A stretch of 64,000 bases of DNA, from the NCBI GenBank assembly GCA_905331475.1, contig CAJNYU010000011.1, positions 62,001 through 126,000 of the forward strand, in the 5' to 3' direction. The DNA is from Rotaria socialis (Eukaryota > Rotifera > Eurotatoria > Philodinida > Philodinidae). Made by a program: the position numbers and the translations under genes. Numbering within the stretch: the first letter of the stretch is position 1; the number at the start of each line of letters is the position of its first letter. The notes beneath the pieces are model-generated. The model saw only the letters and a list, made by a program, of their open reading frames with translations. It had not been told where the DNA came from and made no database searches. Of this stretch, positions 13,701 to 24,402 are shown piece by piece.

Positions 13701-16700
13701 AAAACCGTAAAATGAATAGTTCACAGCACACAGGTATTCAAATTTTTCGTCTATTGCGAAACAAACATCTGTGTTAGTTTGTCAGATGGAGGAACGCACA
13801 GAAAACTAATGGTTGAAACAAAGGTACTTTTCAAATTTTTCGCTGAAATTCCACTACTGATTTGCAGTAGACTCAGTGAGGGTGGAATACACGATAAGCG
13901 TATCATTCATATCAGGATCAGGATTCTATTTGAATAGTTCATTCAGTACGCTCACATATTTTCGGCTAACTATTTCAACGGCGAACACAAGAAAAATGAA
14001 TACTTCGAATTAAGATTCTATTCAAATTTTGTACTAATATCGTAGCAAAGATTTGAAGAATATTACATGATCAACGAATATACAAGACAAATATGATCGT
14101 TAGTAGTTTGTTGTTGAAGTTTTGCGCTGATTTCAGAGCACTACTTTGCAATGAGTGAGCAGCTCGATGAAAACAAGAAAAATGAATAACTTATATAACG
14201 ATTCTGTTCAAATATTTTGCTCATCTAAAAGAAAAGATTTCGAATTAATTACACAGTCCAAGGACACACGACAAATGAATAGTTTAAACAATGGTCCCAT
14301 TCCATTTTCTTGATAAGTTTTCAGTAAAGATTTTAATGTGACTTCATGATCGATGATCACATCACAAATGAATAATGATTAGCAGAATTCTATAAAAATA
14401 TGTTGCTGTTTTGCTACGAAATACGTGGAATTGATCATATCATACCGAAACACAAGATGCATGAAACGTTCATATGATAGCGTCATTGAAATATCTTACT
14501 AATTTCCGAACACAGAGTTGAAGTTCATATTATGATACTTGAACACGCGACAAATGTATAATTTTCAATAAGATGTTATATTCAAACATTGTGCTCATTT
14601 TGAAGCAATGATTCTTATTGTATTAGGCGACGGATCAACGCATCGAAATTGATTGTTTTATACGAAGATTCTATTCGAATGTTGCGCGCATTTCGCATCA
14701 GAGAATTGTAATTGAATTCGTGATCGATAAACATACGCAAAAATGAATAAATCTGACTAGGGTTGTCTTCAAATTTTTTCTCATTTTGAACACAAAGATT
14801 TCGAAGTGAAAACATGATCGACAACACGTGAAAAATGATTAAATTATAGTACAATTCTATCGAAATATTTTCTGCGTCTCACAGAAAAGATTTGGAGTTC
14901 GTTATATGTTGATCGAATACGCACTGCATGAATAACTGGTATTAAGATTCTATTCAAACACGATGCGTAATTTGAAAGACAGCTTCAGAGTTGACACCAT
15001 GATCAAGCAACACACAGAAAAATAATAGCTTAGACGATGGCTGTTGTCAAATATTTTGGTCACTTGTGACAAAGGATTTGTAGTTCATAAAAAACCCAAC
15101 CAACATATGATAGGATAATATTTCAAACAAAGTTGCTGTTCCAATACGTTGTTCATTTCGAAGGCGTGATTTGAAGTTGATTTCGTGATCGAAGCACAGA
15201 TGATAGATGCTTGATCCAAACCAAAATTGTAGTCAACTATTTAATAAATTTCGGAGCCAATATTTCAAGTAAGTTATATGATAGACTGGCACACGAATAA
15301 TGAATAATTGATAGTATGATTCAATTCGAATATTTGACTATGTTCATGGTAACGAGTTGCAATTTCTCGAATGAACGACGAACACACGATAAACGACTGA
15401 TTGATAGTAAGAGTCTGTCTAAATATTTCGCTCATCTTCAAGAAAAGATTTGAAGTTGATTAACAGGTCAATGAATACAAGAAAAATGTAAAATTCATAT
15501 TAAGATAATATTCACAGATTTTCATCGTTTCACGGCAATCTTTATAATTAACTACTGGATAGACGATCACAGAAAAACTGAACAAGGTAAACAAAGAAAA
15601 TTTCATTCACATATTTTTCTCTTTATTGAGCGAAGATTTCCAGTTGATGAAATAAACCAAGAACATATGGACAATGGCTGATTTCTATCAGGATTGTATT
15701 CGAATATTTTGCTCATTTCGAAAAAACGATTTTTCAGTTCGTGAGATGATCTGCGAACGAACGACCGATGAATAATTCGAAAAAAGATTTTCGTGGAATA
15801 TTTTGCTCATTGTGCAGGAAATATTTCCATTTGATTACATCATCTAGAAACATCTGACAAATGAATGATGCATAGTATGATCCTGTGCCAATATTTTGCT
15901 TGTTTCAGAGAAAAGATTTGCCGCCGATGACATTATCGCCGGGCAGTGAAAAAATAAATAATTCTGAGTAAGATATAATTCAAATTTTTTTCTCATTTCA
16001 GAGTCTAGATTTCGAGTTGATTTATGTCAGTTAGAACATCTGTATCATGAACTAGTCATAGTACAAACGCATACAGATATTTTTATGATTGAAGAGAAAA
16101 GATTTGCAGTTGATAAGAGAATAGTCAAACACAGAGAAATGAATACGCCTGAAGAAGATACTATTCGAATATTGTTCTAATTTTTTCAGGAAGATTTACA
16201 GGTAAATCAATGATCAAGAGAATGTACGGCGAGGGAATGATTCATATTATAAATCTGGTCGAATATTTTGCTGAATTTACACGACCAATTTGGGGTTGAC
16301 TACATGGATTGACATTTACACGACGACTGGACAAGTCAAATCATGATTCTATTCAAATGCATTGTTTATTTCTGAAAAAATATTTAGCATTCATTACGTG
16401 ATAGACGAGCTCAAATGGAAAGTGAATAGTATTAACAAAGATACGATTCAAATATTTTTCTATTTTGACAACAATAGTTTGACGTCGATTAGATCATCGG
16501 AAGCAAAACGATGAATGAATAATTCATATTAAGATTCTATCCAAAGATTTTGCTCATCTCCGAGTATATATTTGGCATTGACTTAATGGCGAAGAAACAG
16601 ACGAAAAGCAAATATGTCTCAGTGGTATGCTATTCAAGTATTCTGCAGATTTCGGTGTGCAGATTTAAATTGATCACATAGCCGACGAACACACGACGTA

Positions 16701-19605
16701 TGATCAGTTCAACTAGTCTGATGTAAAAATATCTTCTTCAATTCGAAGAAAAGATTTCGATGTAATGCGGTGATCAACTAAAACAAGACAAATGAATAAA
16801 TTGGATAATGATTCTATTGAACTATTCAGCTTATTTTCGAGGGAATATTAACAGTGGATTAGGTGATCTAGGAAAACATGACAAATGAATTGTTATCAGT
16901 AAGATTCTATTCAAATATGTTTCGTATTTTGCAGGAGAGTATTAGACGCGAGTAGATGTTGCACAAATGCACGAGAAACAAATGGTTGATATCAATACTC
17001 TAATAAAATATCTTGGTAGTTTTCGAGTACAGATTTTCACTCGTTTACATTTTCGATGAACACGGGTTGAATGAATAATTCCAACAAAGTTACTATTCAA
17101 ACATGATGTCGGCTTTCGGAGTACATATTTGGAGGTGAATAGATGAACTGCTGATGCACAAGGAATGAAAAATTCTTATCAGGATTCTTTTCAAATATTT
17201 TGGTTACTTTCGAGGAAAGATTCAGGATTGATTAGATCATCCACAATAGACGAAAAACGAACAGCTCATATGAAGATTCGATTAAGATATTTTGTGCCTA
17301 TCGAAGTCATGTTTTCCAGGCAATCACAGGATCGTCGAACATGAGACATATGAATAATCCTGAATAAAGTACAATTCGAATATTCAACTCATTTCAGTAC
17401 AAAGATTTGCAGTTGATTCGATCATTCAACAAAGACGTGAGAATTAAATAATTCATATAAAGTATCTGCTGTCATATTATGTCTAGTTAGAATCAAAGGT
17501 TTGGATTTTGTTACATGATCGATAAAGGCAAGACGAATGAATGATGCTAAGTGGTAGAATTCTATTCATATGTTGTCATTATTTTGCAGTAAAGATTTAA
17601 CGTCGGCAAGATGGCCTGCGGGACACGAGAAACGATTAGTTTATAGTACAATTCTGTTCATATATATTATTTATTTCGCAGGAAAAATAAGAACTGGTTT
17701 GTATAATCAATGAACACACGTCGTGTGTATTATTCATATTAAGATTCTATTCAAATAGTTTGTCTGCTTTGAACGACGAGTGTCAAGTGAAATAGATGGT
17801 CAATGAACATACACAAGACAAATAATTCCGATGACGATCCCATTCAAGCATTCTACGCAGCTCTTCAGAAGAATGCTTGACTGCTGTATGACTAGCGAAG
17901 ACACGAAAAGTTGATAGTTTTAACAACGTTGCCATTCAAATTTTTAACTCATTTCAGAACAAAAATTGCGAGTTGATCAGTTGATTGAGGTACAGTCGAT
18001 AAATGAATAATTTACATCAAGATTCTGAGAAATTATTTTCTCATTTCAGAGCGAAAATTTGCAGTGCATTACATGATTGAGAAACGCAGGAGAAGTGAAT
18101 AGTTTATATGACGATTATATTCATTAATTTTGGTCATTCTTGAACAGCGAGTTGAAAATAACAAGAAGAATGACGAGCACACAAGATAGCAACACTTCAT
18201 ATGAGGATTAATTACAAATATTAGATTCATTTTTTAGCGCCGGCTCCAGTTTATTACATGAACGACGAATGACATGACGAAAGAATAGTTTAAACAAAGT
18301 TCTTATTTGATTATGGCATTCGTTTTGGTGGAAAGAATTGGAATCAATTACATGATTGATGAACACAGAACAAATGAATTATTACGAGCACGATATTATT
18401 CAAATATTTTGCTTGCTTGAAAATGAAGAGTTGGAACTGATTAGATAAACGCCGAACCGACGCGAAGTGAATAATTCTGATAAAGATTGTGTTGAAGTAT
18501 TGTGCTCATTTTGGAGGAGAATTTTGAAATTGATAACATGATCGACAGACACATCGCAAATGATTGCGTCTTATCAAAATACTATTGAAATATTTCGCTC
18601 ATTTTGTTGAAAATATTTGAAGTTATTACATCATCGACGAGAGACAAACGAAATGATTATTCCATACGAAGATTCTATTCGAATATTTTGTTCATTTCGA
18701 AACATATTCTTGTGGTTGATTACCAAACTGTTGAACACATTGTAAAAGAATAATTCTGAATAAGATTGTGTTAAAATATTTTGCTTATTTTGAAGAACAG
18801 GATTTTGACTTAATCTCATCATTCGTGGAGACAGGAGAAAATGAATAGTTGATAGTAATATTGTATTCAAATATGTTCCTGAGTTCAACAGAAAGATGTG
18901 GAATTGAGTACATGATGAACGAAGGCACAAGAACTGACATTTTTTAGCATGATATTTTTCAAATATTTATATCTTTCAGAGCAAAGATTTGAACTTGATA
19001 AAATGATCGATGAACAGACGACGAACGAATGATTCATAGTACGATTCTATTCAAATATTTTCTTGATTTCCGAACAAAGATGTGTAGAGTTGATTATGCA
19101 ATGACGAAGTCACGAGCAAGGAAAGATTATGGTACGATGTTTTTCAAATATTTTCCTCGTTTCACAGGTAAGGTTCGAGATAGGTTTCATGCTTGATGAC
19201 GGCAGAAAAAGTAAATAGTTTAAACAAAGGATCGATTAAAATATTTTGCTCATTATAAAGCGAACAGTAAGATTTATTTAGATGATGCAGGAACATCAAA
19301 GGAATGAATGAATTATATAAAGAGTGTATACACATATTGTTCTCTTGTTGAATGGAAGAGTTTGAGTGAATTTCAGGATCGTGGGATACATGATAAATAC
19401 ATAATTGATAGTAAGATAGTATTGAAATATTTTGCTCAGCTTGGAGATACTATTGCGAGTTGATTACAGAATCGATTAATATATTAGAGATGAATAATTG
19501 ATAGTAAGATTGTATTCAAATAGTTTTCTCAGTTTGCAAGTAGCATTGCGAGCTAATTAGATGACTGATTAATGCATGAAAAATGAATAATTGAAATCGT
19601 CAGGT
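7730..19605. repeat. ~11.9 kb tandem satellite array, unit ~93 bp, highly diverged copies
   Basis: The whole stretch is built from one unit that recurs every 92-95 bp; for example the ATTCT-A/G-T core falls at 14201, about 14294 and 14387. The recurring blocks, in order, read TTCTATTCAAATATTTTGC, TCATTTCGAAGCAAAGATTTG, TTGATTACATGATCGATGAAC, then ACACGACAAATGAATAATTCA. Length divided by unit gives about 125-130 copies (estimate). Neighbouring copies differ widely by substitution and small indels while keeping the period, so the array is old and not recently homogenised. Each consensus frame has a stop in every unit, so the 60-100 codon open frames scattered through it are chance. No gene was found inside. 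Edges are approximate because outer copies fade. Confidence 0.93.
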
Positions 19606-19682
19606 TTATATTCAGTTATGCTAATGTTTTGTTACATGCGGTTTGTAAACTGTGTTGACAAGTAGAATCTCGGGGAAGATAA

Positions 19683-19817
19683 CTAAACGGTAAGCTTCTG
19701 GATTAAGTGATCTTTATGGCCATTGATCTTGACTTGATTTCCTACGGTTCCGGCCATACTGGCTGTAGCTATCAACACCAAGGCGATCAAACAGATTGAT
19801 GGGTTAATATTTTGCAT
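19683..19817 (-). CDS. putative 44-aa secreted peptide
   Basis: An ATG at 19817 opens a 45-codon frame ending with TAG at 19683. The product begins with a polar start and a textbook hydrophobic core, ICLIALVLIATASMA, with a likely signal-peptidase site after SMA or AG. The mature part would be about 24 residues, basic and without cysteine (GTVGNQVKINGHKDHLIQKL). Upstream on the same strand a clean TATATAAAAT lies at about 19902-19911, about 90 bp before the ATG, which fits a compact TATA-driven gene. It sits 78 bp outside the edge of the satellite array. No family is recognised. It could be only the first exon of a longer gene. Confidence 0.45.
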   Translation of the reverse strand: MQNINPSICLIALVLIATASMAGTVGNQVKINGHKDHLIQKLTV

Positions 19818-19901
19818 TGTTCTACGGCGCTTGTGACGAAAGTGGTTGATGAATATAACCAAGTGATGTGTAAATGATGTGTCTCTTCAGCTGTGCTTCG
19901 A

Positions 19902-19911
19902 TTTTATATAT
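19902..19911 (-). promoter_or_regulatory. TATA box of the 44-aa peptide gene
   Basis: TATATAAAAT reads on the minus strand and would place initiation about 25-30 bp downstream, leaving a 5' UTR of about 60 nt before the ATG at 19817. The match and spacing are seen; function is inferred. Confidence 0.4.
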
Positions 19912-20019
19912 ACATTAATCACCATAGGAGTAATCTATGAGAAAAATTTACTTTTTCATAAATTGAGAGATACGGATATCTTTTTTCTTGCAATGATAAC
20001 CCGTATGGCTGTGGGTAGT

Positions 20020-20139
20020 ACCTTATCTTTATTTTATTTAGTTAAATAAAGAACCTCAGCTTTGCTTTATTTGACCTGGCAAAGAAACTTTGGTCTACTT
20101 TATACTTTAATTTTTTCAAAGCAAAATAAAGATAAAGCA
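20020..20139. repeat. small imperfect foldback (possible MITE)
   Basis: ACCTTATCTTTATTTTATTTAG at the left is matched in inverted orientation by CAAAGCAAAATAAAGATAAAG at the right, about 22 bp with a few mismatches, around an 80 bp core. The opposite ends differ slightly and no target-site duplication was found. Confidence 0.35.
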
Positions 20140-20779
20140 CCGCCTCTATATGTGACCTATTTTTTATGCACTTTGTCGAAATAGTGTACAGTAAGGAAAA
20201 TCAGTCCTCTAGAAAAAAAAAATGACTTATTCACTGTCCCGCCGGTGCTACTACATATCCAGTGAGATTTTCTATTAGAACTAGATCTTCTAGGTACATT
20301 ACGACCACATTCGACTCTATCTAAAATCAACAGTGATGTATTGAGGATGTGGATGTGCATTATGTTTAAGAAATGCTATGGCTATCGTTTCAACCTTTCT
20401 CAAGGATCAATCATCAAGTCACTTAATTACTAAATTATTTTATAGATTGAATTGCAAAAGGTAATAATTAAATAATAAGTACATAGATGTAACTCGGAGG
20501 ATCCATCTAGGCGTGCTGAATACAGTTCCAGCGAAGGATGTTTTGGGCCGAGGAATTCAACAGGTTCTCTGAATCAGAAGTGAAACTTGCGATAAAGGCG
20601 GTCACAAGCGTAAGAAAACTGCTTTGTGCTTTTTTTCTCAAGTTATATACTGATACAGCTTGCATCTATTCAATTATTGACTGTAGATCCTTCAGATGGT
20701 TAACATTACTAACTTTTCTTGATGCATTGATGTATTCATGAATTTTTTTATTAGAATAGATAACATATATAAAGATCTC

Positions 20780-21354
20780 TCACAATAGAGGCAAGCATAA
20801 ATGAATTGTATAGTATGCAACAAAGCTTTTGAGTTCATTCAATTGTACAGTTGATGATTTCACCGTTAGAGATGTGAATGCGAAAACGCGCACGCTCGAA
20901 AAGTCGTCAATATGTATTATTTGTTCAGCCAATTTTGGAGCTTTCGAAATAGCTTCGATAAGAAACTCTTTGATATCGAAGAAAAACGTTTACTCACTAA
21001 TAGAAATAGGAATTCTTTTGATTCCGACCTTGCAACTCCAGAGCTCTACTAAAGTATACTTTGGTTACGTTATTAACTTAGTAGGCTTTGAGAAAACTGT
21101 TTCGTCGAATGGAACATTGTCATACAATTCATCATATACAAGCTGAAACGGACATTCCCAGTCAGAGCGGTACGTGTCCTGTAAGGCGCTCGGTCAACTC
21201 TATCGGATAGTTCGGCAATAACTTTGCCTAATCTAGAATCAATAACGATTGTTCTTTTCACAAAACCTTCAGCAACACAACCAATCGGATGTGGGATGTG
21301 AATGTAGGAGTTCACTTCATTTGCATCTATACGCATACCCATGCATCCTCCAGA
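20780..21354 (-). pseudogene. decayed unidentified coding sequence
   Basis: Three minus-strand blocks in different frames read like protein: around 21342-21190 (HIPHPIGCVAEGF, KVIAELSDRVDR), 21187-21065 (ALQDTYRSDWECPFQLVYDE, then a stop) and 20980-20780 (IKEFLIEAISKAPKLAEQII, then a stop). They cannot be joined by convincing splice sites, so I read them as one gene broken by frameshifts or as remnants of neighbouring exons. No domain is recognised. Confidence 0.3.
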
Positions 21355-21537
21355 TATAAAATTAGAGCTGATGTATTATGTTTTATATTTTTGTTCTATG
21401 AGAATTGTTCCTATAGATTTTATTAAAACAGAAAATAGTTATCTACGAAATAGAATTGTTTTTCATCAATATAACAATGCATAAAATATATATAATAAGA
21501 AAATTGATCAATTGGGATTCTATAGCATAATACCTAT

Positions 21538-22633
21538 TTAGTTTCGAAACCATGTTTTGCCACTTGATAATGACCATAATATTGATTTACCGTACCTAAA
21601 TTTTTCAGTAAAGAAGTCGTGAACTTCTGTTTGTATCTGTGGCCAAAATCCATCATTTTCCATCACTACATAAGACCATCCCAATAATTTCTTACTATTT
21701 AATGATTTCATAATGCCAAACAGTAAAGAACCTATACCTTTTTTTGGTTTCTCTATTTCAAGTCATCGGTTAATATACTCTACACTATTCACCATTGCAG
21801 TCAGTCCAACGTTACCATAATAGTGAATACCATTTTCTTTTTTTATTTCTTAATTGTAGCTCTATAATATATAGTCACTTTGTTGTTAATTATAAAATTT
21901 GACAGCTTCGACTCAAAACGTTAGGCCTGATGAGGTAGGAACAAATAGAACACGGCATAATGTGTTCCACATATTATTTCGAAATATTTGCTTGCCATAA
22001 ATCCCACTTTATTAAATTACAAAACATGTGGCATTCGAGTTTTAGTTACTAAGTAGATATTAGCCAAAGATTTTTCCGACGTTGACCATCGAAAGTCGAA
22101 TATAAAGATTATGGCAGATGACAAAGAAATTTTCGTTTGCAAGTGTAATACAATCGTTACTCCACTGATCTTAATTTAGAATTATGAGTTCAACAAAATC
22201 AGGCACACCATGACTCTTTGAGATCATTTTTTTCGATTGAAACATGTTTAAACAGATTTTAGCGCAGTATAATCATTTATCAAGTCCCCAACTATGCGAA
22301 TTATTGATTCTGAATGTGTACGAATTGCCACTATGATGAATTCAAATATGTGGCCTAATAAAAAAAGACTATCCTATCGAACATTATAACTGACCTTTAG
22401 TAAATTATGAAATTCTTGCATGACTGCTTGTCGACTTTCGTCAGAACCATTTCATGGATTTGTACAAACAAGTGCAATAAGGATAATCTCCAAATAAATT
22501 CATCATTGGCAAACAAACCGGGAGATACACATAGTAGGACACACGTTGGCTTTTTCTGTCGAAAAATATCAACGATAGATGAATTCCACGTTGTATTCCA
22601 AATATTAATTTGAAATTGCTGAGCAGATGTCAT
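21538..22633 (-). pseudogene. unidentified multi-frameshift pseudogene
   Basis: An ATG at 22633 opens 78 codons (FQINIWNTTWNSSIVDIFRQ). Further protein-like blocks follow on the same strand in changing frames: about 22355-22250 (HIFEFIIVAIRTHSESIIRI), 22010-21925 (KYFEIICGTHYAVFYLFLP) and 21840-21538 (ENGIHYYGNVGLTAMVNSVE, then KGIGSLLFGIMKSLNSKKLL, ending GKTWFRN and a stop). The last block has an in-frame TGA after EYINR, probably a lost Trp. The repeated frame changes say dead gene. A related piece lies at 22641-22930 on the opposite strand. Family unknown. Confidence 0.4.
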
Positions 22634-22640
22634 CTTGAAA

Positions 22641-22930
22641 ATATTTCAAGATACTCTGACTCATGATCGTGTACATACAAGAGTTGAAAACAATATTCAT
22701 TATTATGGTGACATTGGTCTCTGCACACAAGTTAATTCGATTGATTACGCCATAGACGATGTTAAAAAAACTGAAAGGTGTCGACGATTTAATGATGGGC
22801 GTTATGAATTCATTGACTCATGAAAAACTGTTATAATGGTGTTTTTCGATACGAACCAATGCTCCATTCTTGGCTAGAACACAAAGACAGATTTGGGAAT
22901 TATATTTTTCTTTCAACGTTCGATTGGTTA
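22641..22930 (+). pseudogene. inverted, decayed paralogue of the 21538-21840 sequence
   Basis: On the plus strand VENNIHYYGDIGL and VNSIDYA match ENGIHYYGNVGL and VNSVEYI of the minus-strand pseudogene. After a frame change, KGVDDLMMGVMNSLTHEKLL matches KGIGSLLFGIMKSLNSKKLL, and a TAA falls where the other copy has Gly before Trp. Both copies are disrupted at different sites, so they duplicated and then decayed independently. Function unknown. Confidence 0.4.
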
Positions 22931-23048
22931 TTGATATTTCTCTAGTTAAGCTGAAAAATATGTTCATTTTCAACAGGGTGTGAGAGTGGGTGCGCGTTTT
23001 AGTATTCATTTATATATATATCATTCATATTTGCTTATTTGATATCTT

Positions 23049-23340
23049 CTAAAATTGTTCAATATTAATCAATTTGAAAAAGATGGCGCATTCATAATAA
23101 ACATTTTTTCGATGCATCTTGTGAAAGTGGTGCAGGTATGATGAAATTAGTGTTGTCACGCATGGCATAATTGAAATAATGGATCCAATCAGAAATAGAT
23201 AGAGACGCCGTGATGTTTCGATAAAAAGTGATGTAAATGAAATGATCAAACTTAGTAATACTAGAATAATTAGGACAGGAGGACTAATGACTGAATATTT
23301 GTAGGAATCAGTATGTGGGTGGGTTTTCTCTCCCAGATAG
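23049..23340 (-). other. open frame with two predicted membrane segments, no start codon
   Basis: The minus strand is open for about 97 codons, with two hydrophobic helices (SPPVLIILVLLSLIISF and LYLFLIGSIISIMPCVTTL), ending at 23049. There is no ATG at its start and no splice junction I can defend. It may be the last exon or a remnant of a membrane protein. Not identified. Confidence 0.22.
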
Positions 23341-24402
23341 TCACTCCGTCAATCCTCACCCAAGACCAGAATCACAAGCACACCCACAGCTAACCTCCGA
23401 TAATTAAACAAAACTCTTGGTTTCAGTATTTCACATCGCCAGTACTCCCATGTTATATTAGCGATTGACTAAGTCTATTGATCAACAGCATCTTCTCCAT
23501 TGCTATCAAAACAAACAAATTTTTATCAAAGTTGTTTTCTTCATTATTTACTATTCATCAATCATATTAACTTGTTATCGTTTTATTGTTTTATTCATTA
23601 TTTTCATCAAAAGGGCATTCGTCTCATATCTATAAAAAATGTTAACTGGGAAAATTTTATTCTTTATTTATGGGCAAAGATGAGAATATGAAAATGGGTC
23701 GTTTCATTCTTGATATTTAAAAGCTATGAATGAGTGTGAATCATCATATTTATTTATTGATTTACGTTTACTCTTTTCGAATAGACTGACGAGTAGAATA
23801 CAATTTAGAGTAAGATCATTATGCTAACTTAGAATTCGACATATTTATATATGTTTGAGGGCTAAAAACTCTCTGAAATATTTTACAATAACAGCAGTCG
23901 CAAAATGACTTCGTATATCAAGTTCTATGAAAAAAAATATAGAAAAAAGTAGAGAAGAAACATGTGTAAAGATATATATATATATAAAGAACGGAAAGTG
24001 TATGTATGCATATATTAATATTTGTATGTAGGAGCAGAACATGACTCATTATGTTGCAAAACTGTTGCGGATCCAGACTACGATAAATGTAGAGAGAAAA
24101 AGAAAAATACTCCCATTGTGGATTTTTTCGTATTGGGAAAAAACGTTTTCATCTCTTATTGAGAATATAAATAGAGATACAGCGAAGAGAGTTCTTCATT
24201 CAATTGTGATCAACACAAAAAAGACTTCCAAAGCAAAAGAAATCGAACAGAACTAACGAAACAACAAGTAAGTCATTAATATTTACTTAAGCGGGAGGAG
24301 AAATTGATAAAAATGAGTGATTTTGTTTCTTTGATAGATTTCAACGATAAAAATTCTGTCACAAACAATAAAATTCACGAGTAATCAAAAAAGTGTAAAG
24401 CC
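23341..24402. other. leader region of the Argonaute gene
   Basis: No gene is supported. A probable 5' UTR intron of the Argonaute gene runs 24268-24337 (GTAAGT to TTTGATAG). A 71-codon ATG frame at 24041-24256 would lie upstream of it and shows no domain. Confidence 0.35.

Noticed and set aside
8211..18930. Open frames of 60-100 codons on both strands inside the satellite
   Set aside because: They follow the 93-bp period, lack shared domains or codon bias, and the unit consensus has stops in every frame.
23310..23395. TGTGGGTGGG and CACACCCACA as telomere-type repeats
   Set aside because: Only one or two TGTGGG-like words on each strand, not an array, so no telomeric tract is supported.
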